The translations under genes were made by a program, and so were the position numbers. A stretch of 64,000 nucleotides of DNA from Drosophila persimilis (lineage: Eukaryota > Arthropoda > Insecta > Diptera > Drosophilidae), in NCBI RefSeq assembly GCF_003286085.1, contig NW_020825561.1, positions 1 to 64,000 on the forward strand. Reading direction: 5' to 3'. Each line of letters opens with the position of its first letter. Position 1 is the first letter of the stretch. The notes beneath the pieces were generated by a model. The model had not been told where the DNA came from. It ran no database searches and saw only the letters and a program-made list of their open reading frames with translations. Shown here piece by piece: positions 1 to 9,191 of this stretch.

Positions 1-1380
1 GCACATCTCGGCATAAGCACCAATATGGCAATATAGCCCCAAAAAAGTGGAACCTCCGCAAACTATATGGCACCTGCACTTATATAGAAACCCTTCCCTA
101 TCCAGCACTGGCATGTATACTGAACCACCGCACCTATATAGCATCCACGCTCCAGGAAATGTGGCATGATCGCATATTTTGGGCATAAGCATCAATATGG
201 CAATATAGACCCAAAAAAGTGGAACCTCCGCAACTATAAGGCACATGCACTTATATAGAACCCTTCCCTATCCAGCACTGTCATGTATACTGAACCACCG
301 CACCTATATAGCACCCACGCTCCAGGAAATGTGGCAGGATCGCACATCTTGGGCATAAGCACCAATATGGCAATATAGCCGCAAAAAAGTGGAACCTCCG
401 CAACTATATGGCACCTCCACTTATATAGAACACTTCCCTATCCAGCACTGGCATGTATACTGAACCACCGCACCTATATAGCATCCACGCTGCAGGAAAT
501 GTGGCAGGATCGCACATCTTGGGCATAAGCACCAATATGGCAATATAGCCCCAAAAAAGTGGAACCTCCGCAACTATATGGCACCTGCACTTATATAGAA
601 CACTTCCCTATCCAGCACTGGAATGTATACTGAATCACCGCACCTATATAGCACCCACGCTCCAGGAAATGTGACAGGATCGCACATCTCGGGCATAAGC
701 ACCAATATGGCAATATAGCCCCAAAAAAGTGGAACCTCCGCAACTATATGGCACCTGCACTTATATAGAACCCTTCCCTATCCAGCACTGGCATGTATAC
801 TGAACCACCGCACCTATATAGCACCCACGCTCTAGGAAATTTGTCAGGATCGCATATTTTGGGCATAAGCACCAATATGGCAATATAGACCCAAAAAAGT
901 GGAACCTCCGCAACTATATGGCACCTGCACTTATATAGAACCCTTCCCTATCCAGCACTGGCATGTATACTGAACCACCGCACCTATATAGCATCCACGC
1001 TCCAGGAAATGTGGCAGGATCGCATATTTTGGGCATAAGCACCAATATGGCAATATAGCCCCAAAAAAGTGGAACCTCCGCAACTATATGGCACCTGCAC
1101 TTATATAGAACACTTCCCTATCCAGCACTGGCATGTATACTGAACCACCGCACCTATATAGCATCCACGCTGCAGGAAATGTGGCAGGATCGCACATCTT
1201 GGGCATAAGCACCAATATGGCAATATAGCCCCAAAAAAGTGGAACCTCCGCAACTATATGGCACCTGCACTTATATAGAACACTTCCCTATCCAGCACTG
1301 GCATGTATACTGAATCACCGCACCTATATAGCATCCACGCTCCAGGAAATGTGGCAGGATCGCATAGTTTGGGCATACAC
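1..1380. repeat. 170-bp satellite array, left segment (about 8 monomers)
   Basis: Direct tandem repeat with an exact 170 bp step: the block starting GGGCATAAGC recurs at 181, 351 and 521. Monomers are AT-rich in short pulses (several TATATAG-like words) and differ from each other at a few positions only. The array is cut at 1380 by the 5' LTR of element A; it resumes in the same orientation at 18458, so both segments belong to one array. There is no coding capacity. A satellite with a nucleosome-sized monomer is typical of pericentromeric or centromeric DNA, but location cannot be proven here. Confidence 0.97.
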
Positions 1381-3535
1381 TGTAGTAGCCAGCACAAAAT
1401 ATAGGGAATTGGTTATCTTCTTTCGTCTCGTGAGACCCCCTAGTGATATTTCGAACGATCAAGCTTTAGCCGCTCTTAAGGTTGGATCAAAGCCTTAGCC
1501 GCTCTTAAGTCCGAACGCCCACGAACACATACAAGCGACGGACAGTGGGAAGCATAGACGGCAATCGTACGATTGCACAGTTAAGCTATGCTGTGCATTA
1601 GACGATCGTTTTATGCTGCTGCGAATGTTCTGGATCATACGATTGCACAGTTAGTAAAAAGCTCAAAAGCTCTGCTGCACTGGCTACTCAGTCCATCGTC
1701 TATTACTGCTTTGAACAATATAAGAAAGTTGATCGATCTGTAAAGACGTGATAATTTCCGAGTGCGAGCAACATACATATTGCACACACATATATATAGT
1801 GCTATCCGGAAAATATATATATTTCCACAAATATATGCTGGAAGCATATAGTTACAAGTGCCGTACAGTTCAGTGGTCAGTGAATGACAAGAATTTAGTG
1901 CAGATATATTTGGGAAAAGAGGTATGTTTTCATATTAGTGCCGTGCACGTGCTGACATAACCTATGTTGCAGGGAGGTGTACCTAAGCTGCCCCATCGCG
2001 GTATAGTCTCGAGAAGACTACCCTGGGAGCTGGCTTAGGCGAACAGTTGTCGAGGTTTCTCCAACTCCAACCATAATTCATCTTTTCTGGACCTTATATT
2101 GCCACCAAGTCGGAATCTCCAAAGATCCAAGTGGAACAGATCAGCCTTAATCGCCAAGAATATTTAGTGCTGCTCAGACATAAATAACTAAATACAGGCT
2201 TGGCGGAAGATTCGTCAGTACGGCCAGGAACCATATACATCGCACCTGTTGACCTCTAAACAACTTCAGGCGGTCAACAGTCTACAAAGCAGCAGCACAG
2301 GATCGAGTTTTGTCCAATTTACATTTAATTCATTATCAAGTTCCAACGCATAAACATCAGCAGTTTAACGTAATGTAACTGAAACTTTATTAACACCCCT
2401 CTTTGATGTTACGCGCGTACATACCTACATACATATGTGCATATGCACACTAAATTGTCTTCGTTTGCTACCTTTTGGTTCAATTTTCGCGATAGAGCAT
2501 AACAATTAAATTTCTGTCTGTATTATGAAAACCAAAACAACTGACTGATGACTATGCGACGGTGTTTGTAGCGTAATTGTATTGTATGCATTATATATTT
2601 ATGATTTCCATATTTTAAACAGCTGCGGTCAACATCTACGACATCATTGGGCCCAACGATCAGCGTAAGACAATAACGCCGGAGTGAGTAATTATGTACA
2701 GCAAAAAGTAGTTTGGTCAAAAGAGCCTATTAACTTGAAAGTGTAGATATGCATACAGTGTATAATGATTCAAACCCGTCTGCTCAGTGTGTATAATGCA
2801 CCCCAGTCTGATCTAGCTTTTGTTTACGATTTCGATTCTTATTCACTCGTTTATATATATATATATATATCTATACCCTAATGTTTTTCATGCTTTAAAA
2901 TAATGAATTTATAACTAAACTTATATGATAATTAGGATTAAGGAAATATTACCCACAAATTAGAAGCTAAGTCAATTGTTGTGTTTCTACAACTGCAACG
3001 TAATGAATATTGAAATTGACGTCTCACATTATATTAAAATATGAATCTTTTTGAATTGAAATGAATCTTTAAAATCATAAAAATGGTCTGTCGAGTATCC
3101 GTGCCAGGATCTTATAAAATGTGGTAAACCTTAGTAAGGGATTGATCAAGGGACAATGCAAGAACTCGAACGCAATGTCATGGTAGGGTGGGTACAGAAG
3201 AGAGGGACAATCAACACCTAGGTTCTCTCTAAATAGAAATGGTTCAGTAGGGCTTTTATTTGGCGTGTCGGCGCTATCAGTATTTCAGTTTACTTTGTTT
3301 TATATAATCACTTATAGTTCCCGTAAAGTGCACTAATTAAATGTAGTGGAGTACGATAGTACAATTAGGCGAGGAAGAACCCCGACCATCCGGCGAGCTA
3401 GACCCGAGCCTAGCAAGAGTGCACACGACCAACCCTATTTGTACGCCGTCCTTAAGTCAGTCATGGTCATCTGCTGATACCGAGGGCCTATATATCTGTT
3501 TACATATATATATATTTAAACTCTGGTACACTACA
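1381..3535 (+). repeat. 5' LTR of element A (2155 bp)
   Basis: Matches the interrupted copy starting at 9192 almost base for base. It contains a duplicated motif near its start (1564-1653), long AT microsatellites such as 2860-2870, and a conserved block near its 3' end (3374-3428) that is also present in the LTR of element C. Promoter and polyadenylation signals must lie here because it is the only non-coding terminal repeat, but I cannot place the start of transcription. Small ORFs inside it recur in both LTR copies only because the LTRs are identical. Confidence 0.93.
1564..1653 (+). promoter_or_regulatory. Duplicated 20-nt LTR motif of element A
   Basis: The word TACGATTGCACAGTTA occurs twice, 70 bp apart (within 1564-1583 and 1634-1653), about 185-270 bp from the LTR start. 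A related word, ATCATCCGATTATGCAGTTA, is repeated at the equivalent place in the LTR of element C. Conservation between two diverged families suggests a protein-binding site in the U3 region; the function is inferred. The 3' LTR repeats the pair at 9375-9394 and 9445-9464. Just upstream, TTAGCCGCTCTTAAG is also present twice (about 1467-1510). Confidence 0.55.
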
Positions 3536-3541
3536 CATTTA

Positions 3542-3559
3542 TGGCGCCCAACGTGGGGC
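3542..3559 (+). other. Primer binding site of element A (tRNA-Lys type)
   Basis: TGGCGCCCAACGTGGGGC lies 6 nt after the LTR end. The same 18 nt occur at the equivalent place in elements C and D. TGGCGCC... ending in this way is the complement of an insect tRNA-Lys 3' end, as known for Osvaldo and Ulysses. Confidence 0.9.
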
Positions 3560-4239
3560 CAGGCAACTTGCCTTAGAATCTAAAACCAATTCAGAGCGAT
3601 ATTAAAATTTGGATTTATAGTGTCTTACTATATAGGCCGATTATTTTAATAAGACAAGCAAATCTTGCCTTGGTTCTCCAAGCTCAACCGGTAATACATC
3701 AAAATTTCAACGACACATTTTCTTTTGCAAAATATTGCACAAAGGTTAAAGATTTCAAAATTTATACTTTGACTCGGTTTTCGGATTTAGCAACTGCAAT
3801 TCATTTTATTTCGGATTGGTTGACCAAAACAGACCCATAGTATCGAATTGTGAGTATCAGAGACAGTTATGCAATACCATACAGTGATCAGAATAAACAG
3901 GAATTGTTTTAGGATTTAGCGGTTCCAATTCAGTTTATTTTGGATTGATCGACCAAAGCAAACCTGCTTTTTCACTTTAGGCATCTTGAGTTATTCGGAT
4001 TTACAATGTTATATTGCCAAATCGCGATAGTTGTCCAATGATTCAGTGCACGAGGTCATTAACTTATAAATAGTCCATATTAACGAAAATAGAAAAGCCT
4101 ACTGAAACCAAATAGATATTTCGTAAGTATTCTGGCATGTGGGAAAGACAGACATTATTATTACAATTAATACCTTCTTATATAATTTTTTTTTTATTAT
4201 TTTTTTTTCTTTAATTCCTTAAATATTGTCTGATATACA
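3560..4239 (+). other. Untranslated leader of element A
   Basis: This stretch lies between the primer site and the gag start. It has no credible ORF. It contains an imperfect 53-nt direct repeat (3783-3835 and 3912-3964, about 43 of 53 identical) and ends in a long T-rich tract (about 4187-4214) just before the gag ATG. A comparable T-rich tract precedes gag in element C. RNA packaging signals are expected in such leaders, but none can be named. Confidence 0.7.
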
Positions 4240-5796
4240 ATGGCTGTAAGGCGAAGTACAGATGATATAACAACTGCTTTGCAGGAAGCAGAACCATTTT
4301 GTGGAATTTGCAACGAAGTATTGGGAACTAGTGAGATTATAGCCAACACCCCGTGTAGACACAAATTCCATAAACTTTGTATTTTGGAACAGATTAGGAC
4401 AAACCCAAAATGTCCCACCTGTTCATTAGATTGTTCTGCTCTGGCACTAACATTCTCTAACAACACGTTGTTAGCCGAGCTTAACGCCGAAGGAACACGA
4501 CCAACTAGTGCTAACGAATCTTTTAGCACAATAGACGGAACGTCTAATCGACCTAAAAAGGGCCAAAAGTTTATTAGAAGGGGTATGAATACGAGAGCAA
4601 CTCAACGATCCAGGTTAGATCGCTCACTAACAGAAACTGAAACCAACAACACAACCCTTCCAATAACCTCTCAAGTGGAAATCGCTAACTACGTCCAGTC
4701 TGCTGTAAGCATTCAACAGGCTCAGTTAATGGAACAACTAACTTCATTTTTAAGCAAAACAATTGAATCTTCGATTCAAAGTCAATTAGCGTCACTCCAG
4801 CTGACACAACCAGAACATATCTCTCCCGATGTTTCCGGTGACAATAACATTAACCAAACAAATAACGTGGGTATCGGTCAAGCACGAGATAGTCACGCAG
4901 AAGTTCTTTTAGATTTTTCAAGAGCGAGTGCAAATCGAAGTAATTCGAGCTCACACGTAGCACCAGCAAAAGTTTCCAGTATAATGCAGAATTGGCGCAT
5001 TAAATTCGATGGTTCAAAAACTTGCATGAGGATGGATGAGTTTATTTATCGAGTACGTTCTCTAACGCAACAAAATCTTTATAACAATTATCAATTGCTT
5101 TGTGATCACTTGTATCTTTTATTCGCGGGAAAAGCTAGTGATTGGTACTGGAAATTCCATCGAAATTACCCAAACTTTAATTGGGATACGTTTTGTATAG
5201 AGTTTAGAAGAATATTTGAAGATGTTGAGACCGACTATGATATCTGGGAAAAGATTAGGAAACGTCGTCAGGGCGAAAATGAATCCTTCGATGACTTTCA
5301 ATATGCTATCGAAGATCTCGTGGATAGGCTTCAAAATTCGGTTACAGAAGAAGATGTTGTGAATCTACTTATTAGAAATTCCAAGCCCACTCTTCACCAC
5401 GAGCTTCTTCACTTAAAGATTGCCAATAGATCGTTATTACGACGAGAGGTACGTAAGCACGAGCAGTTTTATAACGATATAAGATCGGTCAAGCAAAGGA
5501 CTCTTCGCTCATACGTATCGGAATTGTCAGGTCCAGACGATAGCGAGCAGCTATTCGATGACTTGGTCGAGCATAATGAAGTGTGTCAAATACAACGTCG
5601 TACTTCACAGTCAGTTCCAACTTGCTGGAACTGTGACAACAAAGGTCATAAATTTGACGATTGTGTAGGTCCTCGTAAGATCTTTTGCTACGGGTGTGGA
5701 ACAAAAGATACTTACAAACCGGTATGTCCCAAATGTAACCCTCCGGGAAACCGGCAGAAGGATGTGTTAAACAACAACAAGCAGACACATCCTTAG
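4240..5796 (+). CDS. gag: Gag of element A with N-terminal RING-H2 finger (518 aa)
   Basis: Structural polyprotein of an LTR retrotransposon. Residues 21-61 form a RING-H2 pattern (C21-x2-C24, C39-x-H41, H44, C47, C58-x2-C61), the signature of many ubiquitin E3 ligases and rare in Gag. A low-complexity linker rich in Asn, Thr and Ser follows. Residues 240-410 resemble the retrotransposon Gag capsid domain (the ASDWYWKF region and the arginine-rich IRKRRQ segment). The C-terminus has a CCHC knuckle (462-475, CWNCDNKGHKFDDC) followed by a C4 cluster (483-499, C-x2-C-x9-C-x2-C), both expected to bind nucleic acid. The start ATG at 4240 is the first in frame and gives the same MAV opening as Gag of element C. 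Stop is TAG at 5794; a frameshift signal at 5745 leads into pol. The E3 activity is inferred from the motif only. Confidence 0.92.
   Translation: MAVRRSTDDITTALQEAEPFCGICNEVLGTSEIIANTPCRHKFHKLCILEQIRTNPKCPTCSLDCSALALTFSNNTLLAELNAEGTRPTSANESFSTIDGTSNRPKKGQKFIRRGMNTRATQRSRLDRSLTETETNNTTLPITSQVEIANYVQSAVSIQQAQLMEQLTSFLSKTIESSIQSQLASLQLTQPEHISPDVSGDNNINQTNNVGIGQARDSHAEVLLDFSRASANRSNSSSHVAPAKVSSIMQNWRIKFDGSKTCMRMDEFIYRVRSLTQQNLYNNYQLLCDHLYLLFAGKASDWYWKFHRNYPNFNWDTFCIEFRRIFEDVETDYDIWEKIRKRRQGENESFDDFQYAIEDLVDRLQNSVTEEDVVNLLIRNSKPTLHHELLHLKIANRSLLRREVRKHEQFYNDIRSVKQRTLRSYVSELSGPDDSEQLFDDLVEHNEVCQIQRRTSQSVPTCWNCDNKGHKFDDCVGPRKIFCYGCGTKDTYKPVCPKCNPPGNRQKDVLNNNKQTHP
5745..5792 (+). promoter_or_regulatory. 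-1 ribosomal frameshift signal of element A
   Basis: Slippery heptamer GGGAAAC at 5745-5751 is read as GGA AAC in the gag frame, a classic X XXY YYZ site. After an 8-nt spacer there is a perfect 8 bp stem, GGATGTGT (5760-5767) with ACACATCC (5785-5792). The pol frame is the -1 frame and is open from 5739 to 9128, so a slip here gives Gag-Pol. The equivalent site in element C has the same spacing and a compensatory pair change in the stem. Confidence 0.85.
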
Positions 5797-8700
5797 AAAA
5801 AAGTTTGCAAGAATCACCTACTAGTTTAACGAACGACCAAAGTTTAAGGGAGCCTAAGATCAGCTCACAAACAGTAGAGGAAACCCTGCCTACGGCATAT
5901 CATTTTTCATTTACTCCTTTACCTGAAAGGGAAGCAAATTATATTACAACGCGTAAGAAAATTTTTGATAAGATAGATAGTTTTAAATTTGTAAGAAAGC
6001 CCAAACGTTCAACTAAACGTTTGAGACAATTTTGGAAGATGGTTCGCAAGAATAAGAACAAGTTTGTTTCAGCTATATTTCTTAGTTCGGATAACAGGCT
6101 GTACACCAGTGTCACCATTGAAGGCAGTGATTACATAGCTTTGTTGGATTCGGGGGCCACAATCAGTTGTATTGGAGGTTCAGCCGCGAAAGAAATGTTG
6201 GCGCATTGCAAGGTTAAGAAGTGTTCAGGAGCAATACGAACGGCTAACGATACTGAAAGTAAGGTTATAGGCAAGCTGGTAACACAAATTAATTACCGTG
6301 GATGCACGGCAGACCTAGAAATGGTTCTTATTCCTGAACTCAAGCAAGACGTCTATTTGGGGATAGACTTCTGGCAAAAATTTGGACTTTTAGATAAAAT
6401 CTCACACACTGCAGAGGTATCTGAATTAGATGTTGGAGGTACGGATGACGTCGAAGAACCACCGAACCTACATAAATTGACAGCAGACGAGAGAATTCGC
6501 TTAGATAAAGTGATAGGTTGTTTTCCATCTTTCGCTACTGAAGGATTAGGCCGTACCAGTTTAGTCACACACTCTATAGATGTTGGAGCAGCTATTCCCG
6601 TAAAGCAACGACATTGGCCGGTATCACCAGCCATAGAGAAATTGATGTTTGCCGAGGTGGACAATATGCTTGCGCTCGATGTTATAGAGGAGTCGACTAG
6701 TCCCTGGAGCAGTAATTGCGTGTTGGTAAAGAAAGGCGAAAAATATAGACTGTGTCTCGATTCAAGAGAAGTGAACAAGGTTACAAGACGGGATGCATAT
6801 CCGTTACCACATATTGATGGTATTCTAAGTCGATTACCACCCGCTCGTTACATCACTGGATTAGACATGAAACACGCATTTTGGCAAATCCCGTTGGATG
6901 AACAATCGCGACAGTATACTGCATTTACAGTGCCTAACCGACCATTATATCAATATAAAATGATGCCATTTGGTCTTTGCAATGCCGCTCAAACTCTCTG
7001 TAGACTAATGGATCGAGTTATTCCAGCTCATCTTCGGACACGTGTATTCGTATATTTAGATGATCTACTTGTTTTATCAGAGGATTTCGAGTCGCATTTA
7101 CTGTTGTTACAGGAGATAGCGTTGTGTCTACGCAAAGCAAATCTAACCATTAACATAGGGAAATCAAACTTTTGCATAAAAGAAATCACGTATTTGGGTT
7201 TTATTATTGGTAATGGTCGGATAAAGACAAATCCAGACAAAATCAAGGCCATCTCGAAGTTCCCTGTGCCAGTTACCGTTAAGCAACTGCGTCGATTTTT
7301 GGGGTTATCCGGTTGGTACCGACGTTTCGTTGAAAATTATGCTACCGTTAGTTTTCCCTTAACCGAGTTGCTTAAGAAGAAAAAAGATTTACAGTGGAAT
7401 GATGATGCTCAACAGTCGTTTGAGACCTTAAAGTCCTGTTTAACCGCATCACCCATTTTGATAACTCCTGACTTCTCAAAACCTTTTATTTTGCTCTGTG
7501 ATGCTAGCACTTACGGAATCGGTTGTGTTTTAGCTCAAGAGCGCGACGGCGTTGAATTGCCAATTGCTTACATGTCAGAAAAATTATCCAAGGCACAACG
7601 TAATTATTCGGTTACCGAACTGGAGTGCTTAGCAGTCATAAAGGGAATAAAAAAATTCCGCTCTTATATTGAGGGACAGGACTTCGTAGTCATAACCGAT
7701 CACGCAGCACTTAAATGGTTAATGCAACAAAAGGATTTATCGGGTAGATTAGCCAGATGGTCTATGAAATTGCGTAGTTTCACATTTAATATCCTACATA
7801 GAAAGGGGACACTGAATGTTGTCGCTGACACTCTATCGCGTCAGGATGAACCGGCTATAGAGGAGCTCACGCAAATAAACCCCATGGTTGATCTAGACTC
7901 AGATCAATTCAAATCAGCTGAGTATCTGAGTTTAATAGAAAGTATTCAACAGAATCAGAGTAAGCTCCCAGACTTGAAAGTGATAGACGGTCAAGTTTTC
8001 AAAAGGACAGTATTCGCTTCGGGAGATGAGTCTCAAGAGAACGCATCATGGAAACTTTGGGTTCCGTCAGGGTTAATTACGAACGTATTATATCAAGCTC
8101 ATGACGCCCCTAGCTCCGCACATTGTGGGATGAGTAAAACCATAGAGAAGCTTAAAAGATATTTATTCTGGCCTCGCATGGTTAGCCAGACGCGCAAGTA
8201 CATATCTGAATGCACCGTTTGTCGCACGACCAAGAGTCCGAATATGATTCTTAGACCTCCTATGGGTAAACCATTCACTTCGGATAGGCCGTTTCAGAAA
8301 TTATACATAGATCTCTTAGGACCATACCCACGCACAAAAAAGGGAAACATAGGATTGCTCATAGTTGTTGATCACAATACTAAGTTCCATTTTCTGTGTC
8401 CCTTGAAGAAATTTACAGCCCCTAAGATCTGTGAATATCTGGAAGGGTCTCTCTTTTATACATTTGGGGTGCCAGAAGTCATCTTGTCAGACAATGGATC
8501 CCAATTTAAATCTAGCTACTTTCAGGCATTTTTAAATAGCTTCGGTATAACACAAAAATGCACAGCTATTTATTCACCGCAAGCGAATGCCAGCGAGCGA
8601 CTGAACAGATCCGTGATAGCTGCGATACGAGCTTATATCGGTAACGAACATTCCAATTGGGACTGTAACCTGAATGCCATTAGTGGTTCATTGAGATCTA

Positions 8701-9128
8701 CCTTACATAGGAGTACAGGGTATTCTCCATATTTTCTAGCATTTGGTCAAAACATGATGTTGAATGGGAAGGATTACGCACTCTTGCGTAAACTAGACCT
8801 TTTGAACGGCGATACTAGAATGGAGAACCCAGATTCCTTGCAGCTAATCCGGCAACAGGCTAAAGCGAATGTCAATAAGGCACACGAAGAAAATTCGCAT
8901 AGATACAATTTGCGCTGCCGTGATACACAATTAAAGATTGGAGATTTGGTATATGCTAGAAATTTCACACAAAGTAGTGCTATAAAAAAGTTTAGTTCTA
9001 AACTAGCCCCTGTGTTCATTCCCGCTCAGGTAATTAAAAAGCGAAGTCCGTACTATTACGAATTGGTCGATGAGAACAAGAAATATCTCGGCGTGTATCA
9101 TCTGAAAGACATTCAAATCAGGAAATAA
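5751..9128 (+). CDS. pol: Pol of element A: protease, RT, RNase H, integrase
   Basis: Read by -1 frameshift from gag; there is no ATG at the start of this frame, and the ORF opens at 5739. Residues below count from the TTG at 5805. Aspartic protease active site LLDSGA has its Asp at 115. RT carries YLDD at 417-420, with FGLCNAAQTLCRLMD before it. RNase H follows (CDAS, Asp at about 566; ELECLAVIKG; TDHAALKWL). The integrase HHCC zinc finger runs from the HDAPSSAHCG region to CTVCRTTK (about 765-810). The integrase catalytic core has D836, D896 and E931. The C-terminal GVYHLKDIQ motif is shared with C and D. Domain order PR-RT-RH-IN is that of Ty3/Gypsy. There are no stops or frameshifts, so this looks functional. 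No chromodomain or env follows. Confidence 0.95.
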   Translation, partial: PAEGCVKQQQADTSLEKSLQESPTSLTNDQSLREPKISSQTVEETLPTAYHFSFTPLPEREANYITTRKKIFDKIDSFKFVRKPKRSTKRLRQFWKMVRKNKNKFVSAIFLSSDNRLYTSVTIEGSDYIALLDSGATISCIGGSAAKEMLAHCKVKKCSGAIRTANDTESKVIGKLVTQINYRGCTADLEMVLIPELKQDVYLGIDFWQKFGLLDKISHTAEVSELDVGGTDDVEEPPNLHKLTADERIRLDKVIGCFPSFATEGLGRTSLVTHSIDVGAAIPVKQRHWPVSPAIEKLMFAEVDNMLALDVIEESTSPWSSNCVLVKKGEKYRLCLDSREVNKVTRRDAYPLPHIDGILSRLPPARYITGLDMKHAFWQIPLDEQSRQYTAFTVPNRPLYQYKMMPFGLCNAAQTLCRLMDRVIPAHLRTRVFVYLDDLLVLSEDFESHLLLLQEIALCLRKANLTINIGKSNFCIKEITYLGFIIGNGRIKTNPDKIKAISKFPVPVTVKQLRRFLGLSGWYRRFVENYATVSFPLTELLKKKKDLQWNDDAQQSFETLKSCLTASPILITPDFSKPFILLCDASTYGIGCVLAQERDGVELPIAYMSEKLSKAQRNYSVTELECLAVIKGIKKFRSYIEGQDFVVITDHAALKWLMQQKDLSGRLARWSMKLRSFTFNILHRKGTLNVVADTLSRQDEPAIEELTQINPMVDLDSDQFKSAEYLSLIESIQQNQSKLPDLKVIDGQVFKRTVFASGDESQENASWKLWVPSGLITNVLYQAHDAPSSAHCGMSKTIEKLKRYLFWPRMVSQTRKYISECTVCRTTKSPNMILRPPMGKPFTSDRPFQKLYIDLLGPYPRTKKGNIGLLIVVDHNTKFHFLCPLKKFTAPKICEYLEGSLFYTFGVPEVILSDNGSQFKSSYFQAFLNSFGITQKCTAIYSPQANASERLNRSVIAAIRAYIGNEHSNWDCNLNAISGSLRSTLHRSTGYSPYFLAFGQNMMLNGKDYALLRKLDLLNGDTRMENPDSLQLIRQQAKANVNKAHEENSHRYNLRCRDTQLKIGDLVYARNFTQSSAIKKFSSKLAPVFIPAQVIKKRSPYYYELVDENKKYLGVYHLKDIQIRK

Positions 9129-9191
9129 TCTCTCCTAATCAAGTTCTTCAGATAATTATTTGTCGAGCAGGTCTTGTATAATTATCTGTGG

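Noticed and set aside
1635..1847. 70-codon ORFs in both LTRs of A (also 9446-9658)
   Set aside because: LTR shadow ORFs with no recognisable motif.
3542..3559. tRNA gene at the primer site
   Set aside because: Only the 18-nt complement of a tRNA 3' end is present, with no cloverleaf around it.
4197..4529. 110-codon ORF antisense to the RING of A gag
   Set aside because: Shadow of a real gene on the other strand.
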